Assembly (NCBI GenBank): GCA_910585455.1
Contig: CAJUEL010000020.1
Coordinates: forward strand, 1-64,000
Reading direction: 5' to 3'
DNA length: 64,000 nt
DNA from: an uncultured Eisenbergiella sp.
GTDB lineage: Bacteria > Bacillota > Clostridia > Lachnospirales > Lachnospiraceae
Below are positions 7,584 through 14,557 of the stretch, in pieces. A model generated the notes under the pieces. That model was given only the letters and a program-made list of their open reading frames with translations, had not been told where the DNA came from and did no database searches. Each line of letters starts with the position of its first letter. Position 1 is the first letter of the stretch. A program made the translations under genes and the position numbers.

Positions 7584-8117
7584 TCAGAAAAAAGCTTTTG
7601 CCAGACATTCTGAGATCCTGGCGAGCACATCGATTAATTGCTGCTGGTCTGCGTGGCTGTAGGCGGAAAATGCGCCGGAGCAGCCGCGCAGCAGCACGGT
7701 TAAAAGGACTTCTTTTTCCAGATTTCCCTGATATTCCGGATGGGTGGCGAAAATGGCGGCTTTGATTTTGGTTTCCAGCCCGGAGAGCAAAAGCGGCTGT
7801 CTGCTGCCGGAAAACAGAATATTCACAAGAGTTCCCCGGTTGGACAGCGCGTCAAAAAGCTCCAGACAGCCCTCAGTCGGATTTTCCAGCAGGGAATTGA
7901 TGTGGGCAATATTCTGAAAAACAGTTTCGATCGCTTCTTCCTCCAACGTTTCTGATAACTGATAAATATCTTCAAAATGCTGGTAAAAGGTCGCCTTGTT
8001 GATGAGCGCCTTCTCCGCCAGCTCCTTTACCGTGATTTTCTCCAAAGGCTTGACTGCCCGCAGTTCAATAAACGCATTGATGATGCTCCTGCGCGTCCGC
8101 TGTGCTCTTAAGTCCAT
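7584..8117 (-). CDS. TetR/AcrR-family transcriptional regulator
   Basis: A 177-residue regulator with an N-terminal TetR DNA-binding domain: TRRSIINAFIELRAVKPLEKITVKELAEKALINKATFYQHFEDIYQL, where KATFYQHF is the recognition-helix signature. The remaining 130 residues form the helical ligand-binding and dimer domain. The start at 8117 is used because GGAGG lies five bases upstream; the longer frame reads into palindrome P1. The P1 hairpin ends only 24 bases before the ATG. A strong promoter beyond P1 implies a leader of about 480 bases that contains the whole palindrome. The gene is divergent from glgB, and the two promoters overlap. Confidence 0.9.
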   Translation of the reverse strand: MDLRAQRTRRSIINAFIELRAVKPLEKITVKELAEKALINKATFYQHFEDIYQLSETLEEEAIETVFQNIAHINSLLENPTEGCLELFDALSNRGTLVNILFSGSRQPLLLSGLETKIKAAIFATHPEYQGNLEKEVLLTVLLRGCSGAFSAYSHADQQQLIDVLARISECLAKAFF

Positions 8118-8140
8118 ATTTTCCTCCGTGAGGTTGCAAA

Positions 8141-8464
8141 AGGGGGGCGAAGAAAGACCGTGAGGGGACAGACGGGATTGCAAAGCTGTGAATAGATGGA
8201 TGGACGGTGGGCACAGCCTGTTTCCGGTCGCGATATCCGAGGCGGGAAATTCCATAAAATGTCCGGATATTCCTGAACGCCACAGGGCGCAACGAACTCA
8301 CTTCGTTCGGACAGTATTGCGCCCTGTGGCAGGAATTTCCAGCCATTTTGGGAATTTCTCCGATTCGGATAAAGTGACTGGAAACAGGCTGTGCCCACCG
8401 CCCATCCATCTATTCACAGCTTCGCAATCCCGTCTGTCCCCTCACGGTCTTTCTTCGCACCCCT
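8141..8464. repeat. Long palindrome P1
   Basis: Outer arms 8141-8226 and about 8379-8464 are complementary over about 85 bp with three mismatches. Inside lies the family core: GCGGGAAATTCC / GGAATTTCTCCG, then GCCACAGGGCGCAA (8279-8292) pairing with TTGCGCCCTGTGGC (8317-8330) around a 24-base asymmetric loop that contains GAACTCACTTCGTTC. The core is shared with P2-P4, but the outer arms are unique to this locus. The 5' arm is about two-thirds purine. It lies between the tetR promoter and start codon. Confidence 0.9.
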
Positions 8465-8578
8465 CTTAATCAACGTTATTGAAAAAGTGTCGCATAACAC
8501 AACAATTTCATGATATGTCAGGTTATTTAACAATTCAGAAATCAGTCAGATAATTCAACATTTCATAAAATCTGCAAA

Positions 8579-8606
8579 TTGTCAATTTTCACCGATTCGC
8601 TATAAT
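8579..8606 (+). promoter_or_regulatory. Promoter of glgB
   Basis: TTGTCA (8579-8584), 16 bases, TATAAT (8601-8606). Transcription would start near 8613, giving a leader of about 375 bases before glgB. The -10 box shares bases with the tetR promoter on the other strand. Confidence 0.7.
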
Positions 8607-8633
8607 TATAATAAGATAAACGACTATAGTCAA
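8605..8633 (-). promoter_or_regulatory. Promoter and possible operator of tetR
   Basis: On the minus strand TTGACT (8633-8628), 17 bases, TATAAT (8610-8605). The perfect palindrome GACTATAGTC (8622-8631) overlaps the -35 box and the glgB start site, so it is a candidate TetR operator controlling both genes. The transcript would run through P1. Confidence 0.7.
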
Positions 8634-8674
8634 TCAAAAATACTATGGTTTTGGATTTTTATCCGCTATCGGGT

Positions 8675-8700
8675 AACAGTTCAGATCTGCCTGAACTGTT
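8675..8700. repeat. Leader hairpin AACAGTTCAG / CTGAACTGTT
   Basis: A perfect 10-bp stem with loop ATCTGC in the predicted glgB leader. The TTCAGAyCTGyCTGAA motif recurs inside the hairpin at 36935-36960 in the ABC-transporter operon. Confidence 0.6.
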
Positions 8701-8889
8701 ATGTTATCAGGTTACAATTCAGCCTGCGCCTGCATCGTAACGGCGCCAGCATTTTCTTGTAAGTGCGGTGAAACAAGCCAAACAGGCCGGCAGGGATGCC
8801 TGATCACTTTTATGTTTGATTATGAGCGGGAAACAACGTATCGGGTAATGTAGCGTCAGAGGGAGAAGAAGGCGGTCAGGGGATGGTCA

Positions 8890-8939
8890 GGACAGGGCGG
8901 CATTGCGAAGTGACGATATGCGAAGCGGGAAATTCCGCC
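8890..8939 (+). repeat. Decayed half of the P-family palindrome
   Basis: GACGATATGCGAAGCGGGAA and the following ATTCC closely match the 5' inner arm of P4 (GCGATATCCGAAGCGGGAAATTCC), with a GGACAGG motif upstream as in the intact copies. No complementary half follows; the glgB start is 50 bases downstream. It looks like a truncated copy. Confidence 0.55.
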
Positions 8940-8989
8940 AGCCAATACTCTTGTTTTCTCACCTATAAAGAACAACCAGAAAGGAGCCA

Positions 8990-10780
8990 ATGATGGACAA
9001 ATACGGATTTTACACAGGACAGATTTTTGATGCTTATGAGGAACTGGGATGCCATGTGGACGCCGCCGGGGCGGTGTTTCGCACCTTCGCGCCCGCCGCG
9101 TCCCGGATCGCCCTGATCGGGGATTTTAATGGATGGACGGAAGGCCCGATGCAGAAAATACACGACGGCAACTTTTGGGAATGCTATATGAGCGGGGCAA
9201 AACCGGGCCAGATGTATAAGTTCCGGATCTATGACAGAAACGGCAATGCAACGGACCACTGCGATCCCTACGGCTTTGGCATGGAGCTGCGCCCAAACAG
9301 CGCTTCCATCATCAGGGACATGCATGCCTACCGGTTCCATGACGGGGAATGGATGAAAAAAAGAAATGACCGCAGGGCGGAACCGCTCAATATTTACGAG
9401 ATGCATCTGGGCTCCTGGCGCGCGAATGAAAAGGAGGAGCACGGCTGGTTTTCCTACAGGGAGCTGGCAGAACCGCTGGCTGCCTATTTAAAAAAGGCGG
9501 GCTATAATTATGTGGAGGTCATGCCGTTGGCGGAGCACCCCTGTGATGAATCCTGGGGCTATCAGATCACGGGCTTTTACAGTCCGACGGCGCGCTACGG
9601 AACGGCGGATGACTTAAAAGCGTTTGTGGATGTTCTGCATCAGAACGGAATTGGTGTGATTCTGGATTTTGTGCCGGTGCATTTTGCGACGGACGGCTAT
9701 GGTCTGGCAAATTATGACGGCACTGCGCTGTACGAATATCCGAATTCGGATGTGGGAAACAGCGAATGGGGCAGCAAAAACTTCATTCATTCCCGGGGGG
9801 AGGTGCGCAGCTTTTTACAGTCGAATGCGGCGTACTGGTTAAAGGAATATCATTTTGACGGACTGCGCATGGATGCCATCTGCAATATCATTTACTGGCA
9901 GGGAGACAAGGCGCGGGGGGTGAACGGGAACGCGGTTTCCTTTATCCAGACGATGAACAGCGGGTTAAAGCAGCGCTTTGACGGCATCATTCTGGCAGCG
10001 GAGGATTCCACTTCCTTTCCGGGCGTGACATGTCCGGTACATCAAAATGGGCTGGGCTTTGATTATAAATGGGATATGGGCTGGATGCACGACACGCTGG
10101 AATATTTTCAGTCCGCGCCGGAATACAGAAGCCGGGATTATCACCGGCTGACCTTTTCCATGATGTATTATTATGATGCCAATTTTATTTTACCTTTTTC
10201 CCATGACGAGGTGGTGCATGGCAAGGCGACCATCGCCCAGAAGATGAACGGGAAGTACGAAGATAAGTTCCCGCAGGCCCGCGCCATGTATTTGTACATG
10301 TATGCGCATCCCGGCAAAAAGCTGAATTTCATGGGAAATGAGCTGGGGCAGCTGCGAGAGTGGAGTGAAAAGCAGGAACAGGACTGGTGCGTGCTCACCT
10401 ATCCGGTACACGACGCTTTTCATCATTTTATGATGGATTTAAACCGGTTGTATCTGGAAAATGCCGCGTTTTGGGAAATGGATTATGACAGGGACGGCTT
10501 TGCCTGGTGGGATTGTCATGAGGAAGCGCGCTGTGTGTATGTTTTTGAAAGGAAAAGTAAAAAGCAACGGATTCTGGCAGTGTTCAACCTTTCGGACAGG
10601 CAACAGGAGGAGTTTGTGATTTCTTCTGCCGATGACCGGGCGCTTGTGCCCATGCTTGGCAGCGAGTGGGAAAGATATGGAGGAATGCAAAAGGAGAATA
10701 AAAAAGCGCTTTTGTTTCGAGAGGGAAGGCTTTCTGTGACATTGCCTGCGTTTTCAGGGACGGTGTATGAGATCAAATAG
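8990..10780 (+). CDS. glgB: 1,4-alpha-glucan branching enzyme (GH13)
   Basis: Cytoplasmic enzyme that makes alpha-1,6 branches in glycogen by cutting and transferring alpha-1,4 chains. An N-terminal CBM48-type domain (about residues 15-110) precedes a GH13 barrel. The four GH13 regions are present: ILDFVPVHF near 223, DGLRMDAI with nucleophile D295, LAAEDS with acid/base E338, and FSHDEVVHGK with H405-D406. The LPFSHDE form and N-terminal domain fit GlgB rather than amylase. At 596 residues it is a short branching enzyme. Two adjacent ATG codons (8990, 8993) follow AAAGGAG. No other glycogen genes lie beside it, and a divergent TetR gene may control it. Confidence 0.9.
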   Translation: MMDKYGFYTGQIFDAYEELGCHVDAAGAVFRTFAPAASRIALIGDFNGWTEGPMQKIHDGNFWECYMSGAKPGQMYKFRIYDRNGNATDHCDPYGFGMELRPNSASIIRDMHAYRFHDGEWMKKRNDRRAEPLNIYEMHLGSWRANEKEEHGWFSYRELAEPLAAYLKKAGYNYVEVMPLAEHPCDESWGYQITGFYSPTARYGTADDLKAFVDVLHQNGIGVILDFVPVHFATDGYGLANYDGTALYEYPNSDVGNSEWGSKNFIHSRGEVRSFLQSNAAYWLKEYHFDGLRMDAICNIIYWQGDKARGVNGNAVSFIQTMNSGLKQRFDGIILAAEDSTSFPGVTCPVHQNGLGFDYKWDMGWMHDTLEYFQSAPEYRSRDYHRLTFSMMYYYDANFILPFSHDEVVHGKATIAQKMNGKYEDKFPQARAMYLYMYAHPGKKLNFMGNELGQLREWSEKQEQDWCVLTYPVHDAFHHFMMDLNRLYLENAAFWEMDYDRDGFAWWDCHEEARCVYVFERKSKKQRILAVFNLSDRQQEEFVISSADDRALVPMLGSEWERYGGMQKENKKALLFREGRLSVTLPAFSGTVYEIK

Positions 10781-10783
10781 TAC

Positions 10784-11020
10784 CTATTGCATAAAGAAGG
10801 CGTTATAATCGCATTTGAATATTTCAGTTAAAGCGATTAACATATCCACGCTGGGATTGTTGATTCCCGTTTCAACCTTGCTGAATGTTGCGGTGCTGAT
10901 ATCCAGCCCCTGCAGCTGTAGCATGGTTACAACGTCACAATTCCGCAAGCCGCACTGGATTCGCAGTCTTCTGATGTTTGTGCCGACCAGGTGGTTGGTG
11001 CGCTGGTTTATTCGTTCCAT
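10784..11020 (-). CDS. XRE-type helix-turn-helix protein
   Basis: A 78-residue single-domain regulator. The five-helix XRE fold is visible: VGTNIRRLRIQCGLRNCDVVTMLQLQG, then the recognition region DISTATFSKVETGINNPSVDMLIALTEIFKCDYNAFF. It ends three bases after glgB in the opposite direction and is divergent from the small gene at 11120. It may regulate that gene through the 100-base region between them, where TTTCCAAAATGGAA forms a short palindrome. Confidence 0.85.
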   Translation of the reverse strand: MERINQRTNHLVGTNIRRLRIQCGLRNCDVVTMLQLQGLDISTATFSKVETGINNPSVDMLIALTEIFKCDYNAFFMQ

Positions 11021-11119
11021 GTTTTTTCTCCTGTTTCAAATTTTATCCAGAATCACAGAAATGATGTTTCCAAAATGGAAGCAAATGTGGTAGAATAGAA
11101 ACAAAAACGGAGGATTACC

Positions 11120-11353
11120 ATGGACTATCCGAAACTGACGCAGAACGAATTTGACAAATTTTCATTATACTTTGTGGAAACAGGAGATTTGAGCGGATTT
11201 TTCAGGCTTTGGGAGGCATACCCTGAGCATGCGCAGGAATGTATGAGAGTATTTGATGAATTGATTGCGAATGAACCGCCCGTTTCGAAAGCGCAGGTGG
11301 AAGAAGCGTACGAAAGGTTCAAGATCAAAGCGAAGAAGAAAGGCTGTGAATGA
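11120..11353 (+). CDS. Small acidic protein of unknown function
   Basis: A 77-residue soluble protein, helical and acidic in the middle, with a basic C-terminal helix (AQVEEAYERFKIKAKKKGCE). I recognise no family. An ATG with GGAGG seven bases upstream and a TAGAAT -10 box at 11091-11096 support expression. Its divergent pairing with an XRE regulator suggests a regulator-target or toxin-antitoxin-like pair, but that is only context. Confidence 0.65.
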   Translation: MDYPKLTQNEFDKFSLYFVETGDLSGFFRLWEAYPEHAQECMRVFDELIANEPPVSKAQVEEAYERFKIKAKKKGCE

Positions 11354-11441
11354 TGCGGGAGACGCTGTCTTTCGGGCACTGGGGAGGAATCGGGACTGAC
11401 GGCAGCGAAGCGGTATCAGGATTTGGAAAAAGAAATACAGG

Positions 11442-11497
11442 AAGCGCCAAACTTTCGGTGATTGATCATGGTGAACAGAAGGTTTGGCGCTTTTTTT
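11442..11497 (+). terminator. Rho-independent terminator
   Basis: AAGCGCCAAAC (11442-11452) pairs with GTTTGGCGCTT (11482-11492), followed by seven T. It ends the small gene at 11120-11353. The rest of 11354-11604 shows no gene. Confidence 0.85.
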
Positions 11498-11604
11498 GAT
11501 ACAGAGATCGGGATATTATTACGGGAAAGCATAGCAAAAAATGATAATACAACGGAAGCGTTTAGGAGTATACTTTTCCTATCAAACAGGAAGGGCGGTC
11601 AGGT

Positions 11605-12495
11605 ATGAATAATCTGGAATTAGTCGAAACGGTATTGTATTATATTGATGATCACATATCAGACGAGATTGCGTTTAAGGATTTGGCGGAAAAATTTGGG
11701 TACTCACCTTTTCATTTTCACCGGATTTTTTCTGCGGTAACTGAGCAAACTCTGATGGAATACATCAGAAGGCGCAGGCTTGCGATAGCGCATCAAAAGC
11801 TGTGTAAGACACAGGAAACCGTGACGCAGATATGCTACGGTGTGGGGTTTAACAGCATACAGACCTTTAACCGGGCATTTAAAGAGACCTTTGGGATGTC
11901 GCCGCTACAGGCGAGGGAAAGCAGGGCGTTCATCACATACAGGGATGTGCCGACCATTGTGGCGGGATATTGTAAGAAGGTGGAGCTGGAAGCCTCTTTT
12001 GCCATAGAACCGAAATTTGTGACGAGAGACGAATTTGTAATTGCCGGGTATCGTAAGCATACGAAAAACGGGTTTTCTGTGATCGGAGAATCCTGGCATG
12101 AGCTGAAGCAGCATCTGGATTGTATACAAAGAAAAAATGAGAAGGTTATGTATGGATTTGAGGATTATTCGGAGGATTATAGCGAGGAGCCTTTGGCCTT
12201 TTATTATATGGCCGCTGTGGAGGTGGACGAGGGGAGCGGGCTGCTGCCAGGAATGTATAAAAAGGTTGTGCCCAAAGCGGAATATGCAGTATTTACAGTG
12301 AACGGAAACAATGCGAATGGAGAGATAGGACAGGCATTTCGATATATTTATCATGTCTGGCTGCCGAATTCAGCGTATTGTATGGATGAAAGAATACTTG
12401 CCGATTTTGAATATTATGATGAGCGATGGGATTGTCAGTCGAAAGCAGCCCAATCAGATATTTATATTCCAATCAGAAAGCTGGAGGAGGGATGA
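11605..12495 (+). CDS. AraC regulator with GyrI-like ligand domain
   Basis: A 296-residue activator. The N-terminal 100 residues are an AraC/XylS double helix-turn-helix (DLAEKFGYSPFHFHRIFSAVTEQTLMEYIRRRRL; ICYGVGFNSIQTFNRAFKETFGMSPLQAR). From about residue 130 it carries a GyrI-like effector-binding domain (FVIAGYRKHTKNG; VPKAEYAVFTVNG; SDIYIPI), the SoxS/Rob-BmrR-type arrangement for sensing small hydrophobic compounds. The ATG follows AGGAAGGGCGGTCAGG. The GNAT gene overlaps its stop (ATGA), so the regulator and the acetyltransferase form an operon, perhaps for detoxification. Confidence 0.9.
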   Translation: MNNLELVETVLYYIDDHISDEIAFKDLAEKFGYSPFHFHRIFSAVTEQTLMEYIRRRRLAIAHQKLCKTQETVTQICYGVGFNSIQTFNRAFKETFGMSPLQARESRAFITYRDVPTIVAGYCKKVELEASFAIEPKFVTRDEFVIAGYRKHTKNGFSVIGESWHELKQHLDCIQRKNEKVMYGFEDYSEDYSEEPLAFYYMAAVEVDEGSGLLPGMYKKVVPKAEYAVFTVNGNNANGEIGQAFRYIYHVWLPNSAYCMDERILADFEYYDERWDCQSKAAQSDIYIPIRKLEEG

Positions 12496-13076
12496 TGGCG
12501 TTTTGTGATGTATTTAAGGAGTTTCAGAACATAAGAGTGGATGAAGCTGTTTTTTTGAGGCAGCATGAACCCGAAAAAGATGCCAGGCCATTCTGGGAGA
12601 TATATTCTGATGAGGAAAATTTCAGATATTATGGCGGTTACAGAAAGCCGGAGGATTGGGATGAAAAGAGAGAAATGCGCGCGGTAGCGAGCAGAGTGAA
12701 GGGGTTTTTGGGAAAACGTGAATATTCGTGGGTAATAACCTTTTATGGCGAGGTGATTGGACAAATCCAGTTATTCAATTTTATGAATCATAATACCTGT
12801 GCGGAGGTGGGGTATTTTATCAAAAGAAAATACTGGAACCAGAATATCAATACCAGGGTATTGGAAGCCGTATGCAGATTTGCTTTCGATGTGATGGGAT
12901 TGGAACGGATTGAAGCCATGGCGCATGTTGAGAATATCGGTTCCAACAAAACCCTGGAAAAGGCCGGCTTTACGAAGGAGGGAATGATGCGAAAGCGTTT
13001 CTATCTGCGGGGAAAAGCGGAAAATGCCAATATGTACGCCATCACAAGGGATGAGATGTGTGGCATAAGAAACTGA
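12492..13076 (+). CDS. GNAT-family N-acetyltransferase (RimJ/RimL-like)
   Basis: A 194-residue acetyl-CoA-dependent acetyltransferase. The RimJ/RimL pattern is visible: VFLRQHEPEKDARPFWEIYSD at the start, AEVGYFIKRKYWNQNINTRVLEAV as the acetyl-CoA-binding segment, and LERIEAMAHVENIGSNKTLEKAGFTKEG near the end. The substrate is probably a ribosomal-protein N-terminus or a small amine or antibiotic, not decidable from sequence. The ATG at 12492 overlaps the stop of the AraC gene; a second ATG follows directly at 12495. Confidence 0.85.
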   Translation: MMAFCDVFKEFQNIRVDEAVFLRQHEPEKDARPFWEIYSDEENFRYYGGYRKPEDWDEKREMRAVASRVKGFLGKREYSWVITFYGEVIGQIQLFNFMNHNTCAEVGYFIKRKYWNQNINTRVLEAVCRFAFDVMGLERIEAMAHVENIGSNKTLEKAGFTKEGMMRKRFYLRGKAENANMYAITRDEMCGIRN

Positions 13077-13098
13077 AAATCAGAGGATCATATAAAAG

Positions 13099-13157
13099 TG
13101 GGACGATGCGTCCCGGAAGGCATTCCTGCGCTTTGCATTCCGGGACGCATTGTCCCA
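13099..13157. terminator. Bidirectional terminator between GNAT and aroC
   Basis: A 20-bp stem pairs 13099-13118 with 13138-13157 (TGGGAC-ATGCGTCCCGGAA) with one wobble position, between two converging genes. T-runs are weak on both sides. Confidence 0.65.
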
Positions 13158-13165
13158 TTTGTGTA

Positions 13166-14266
13166 TTATTTCCTGTAAAAATCGATCAGGTTATCCATTT
13201 TTGCGGTCATGTTTTCCATGACCAGGTCAAGGATGGCGAGAGCTGTCATGCATTCCACGACCACCACGGCGCGGGGGACGATGACGGGATCATGCCTGCC
13301 CTTGATCTGGATTGATCTGTTTTCGTGATCCTTGCCGATGGTTTCCTGTTGTCGGAAAATGGAGGGCGTGGGTTTCACATAAGCGCGCAGGAGGATGGTA
13401 TCGCCGTCGCTGATGCCGCCCAGAATGCCGCCCGCGTGGTTCGTTTTTTTGTGCACGCCGTTTTCATCGGTGTAAAAGGCGTCGTTATTTTCGGAGCCGC
13501 GGGCGCTGGCCACCGCCGTGCCGTCGCCGATCTCAAAGGCCTTGACCGCGCCGATGGAGAGGATGGCGCTGCCCAGACGGGCATCCAGCTTGTCAAAGAC
13601 CGGTTCGCCGATGCCGGCGGGCATGCCGGTGATGCGGCATTCGATGATGCCGCCGGAGGAATCCAGCTGTGCCATACAGGAGGAAAGATATTCCTCTGCC
13701 TGGGTAGAGGCGATGCGGTCCGGCATGCCGGTGGCGGTCTGGGTGATCGCATCCTGATCAAAGCGGGACATGTCGATGGAAACCGGACCGATTGCTTTTG
13801 TGTAGGCGCAGATTTCGATCCCCAGCTCTTTTAATATTTTGGCGGCAATCGCGCCTGACGCCACGCGCCCGATGGTTTCTCTGCCGGAGGAACGCCCGCC
13901 GCCGCGGTAGTCCCGAAAGCCGTATTTTTCATCAAAAGTGTAATCGGCATGTCCGGGGCGATAATAGGAAGCGATTTCCGTATAGTCCGCCGAACGCTGG
14001 GAGGTATTGGGAACCAGCAGGGAAATCGGCGTGCCCGTGGTCTTTCCCTCAAAAACCCCCGAAAGAATCTGTACGCTGTCATCCTCCCTGCGTGGGGTTG
14101 CATAGCGCGTGGATCCGGGTTTTCTTCTATTTAAATAAGTCTGGATGTCTTCCTCGCACAGGGGAAGTCCTGCCGGGCATCCGTCCACGACCACGCCCAG
14201 CGCCTTGCCGTGGGATTCCCCCCATGTGGTAACGGTGAAGTTTTTTCCAAAAGTTGAGCCTGCCAT
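13166..14266 (-). CDS. aroC: Chorismate synthase
   Basis: Last step of the shikimate pathway: removes phosphate from EPSP to give chorismate, using reduced FMN. The 366-residue length is typical. Signature segments are TVTTWGESHGKALGVVVDGCPAG at the N-terminus, GFRDYRGGGRSSGRETIGRVASGAIA near residue 125, and the C-terminal GRHDPVIVPRAVVVVECM. The N-terminal MAGSTFGKNF gives an obvious start. It is a single gene, convergent with the GNAT gene and divergent from the acyltransferase. A perfect 32-bp inverted repeat lies 53 bases before its start. Confidence 0.97.
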   Translation of the reverse strand: MAGSTFGKNFTVTTWGESHGKALGVVVDGCPAGLPLCEEDIQTYLNRRKPGSTRYATPRREDDSVQILSGVFEGKTTGTPISLLVPNTSQRSADYTEIASYYRPGHADYTFDEKYGFRDYRGGGRSSGRETIGRVASGAIAAKILKELGIEICAYTKAIGPVSIDMSRFDQDAITQTATGMPDRIASTQAEEYLSSCMAQLDSSGGIIECRITGMPAGIGEPVFDKLDARLGSAILSIGAVKAFEIGDGTAVASARGSENNDAFYTDENGVHKKTNHAGGILGGISDGDTILLRAYVKPTPSIFRQQETIGKDHENRSIQIKGRHDPVIVPRAVVVVECMTALAILDLVMENMTAKMDNLIDFYRK

Positions 14267-14318
14267 ATGTTGTTTCGTCCTTTCCAGTCTGCAATATGAA
14301 TATCACAGGTGTCCTGTG

Positions 14319-14399
14319 GTTTGCGTGGCAGGGGAATCCGGGAGAAGCTGCCGCCTGCCCTGTCCGCCAGCTTCTCCCGGATTCCCCTGCCACGCAAAC
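14319..14399. repeat. Perfect 32-bp inverted repeat upstream of aroC
   Basis: 14319-14350 is exactly complementary to 14368-14399 around a 17-base C-rich loop. Partial complementarity extends outward a further 10 bases. It lies in a divergent gap, 53 bases before the aroC start on the minus strand and before the acyltransferase promoter on the plus strand. No T-run follows. It has the architecture of P1-P4 on a smaller scale but not their core sequence. Confidence 0.85.
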
Positions 14400-14444
14400 T
14401 GTAACACCAGTATAAAGCATTTTTGGCGCGCGCACAAGGAATTC

Positions 14445-14473
14445 TTGTTATTTTGCCATAACTATGATAGAAT
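14445..14473 (+). promoter_or_regulatory. Promoter of the acyltransferase gene
   Basis: TTGTTA (14445-14450), 17 bases, TAGAAT (14468-14473). The predicted start is about 78 bases before the ATG at 14558. Confidence 0.7.
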
Positions 14474-14557
14474 GAGGATATTGTTTACGCGTCAGCCGGA
14501 AGGATGAGCAGCCTGGCGGCGGGACATGGATATAACAGGAAAATGCAAGAGGTTGTT

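Larger units (their letters stand above)
8118..8989. other. Divergent tetR-glgB control region
   Basis: This 872-base gap holds palindrome P1 (8141-8464), overlapping divergent promoters (8579-8633), a 10-bp stem hairpin (8675-8700) and a decayed half of the palindrome family (8890-8939). No coding sequence is credible; the open frames crossing P1 are by-products of the inverted repeat. Confidence 0.8.

Noticed and set aside
8141..8464. P1 as an ordinary terminator
   Set aside because: It lies between divergent genes, the stem is ten times longer than needed, and only four T follow on one strand.
8065..8469. Several open frames of 90-114 codons on both strands across P1
   Set aside because: They are the two strands of one palindrome and have no ribosome sites or family matches. 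Similar frames appear over P2-P4 with related peptides only because the core repeats.
11353..11499. 49-codon frame after the small gene at 11120
   Set aside because: It overlaps the ATGA of the previous gene, but its last third is the terminator stem and it has no recognisable features.
13325..13834. 169-codon plus-strand frame opposite aroC
   Set aside because: Antisense shadow of aroC produced by its GC-rich codons.
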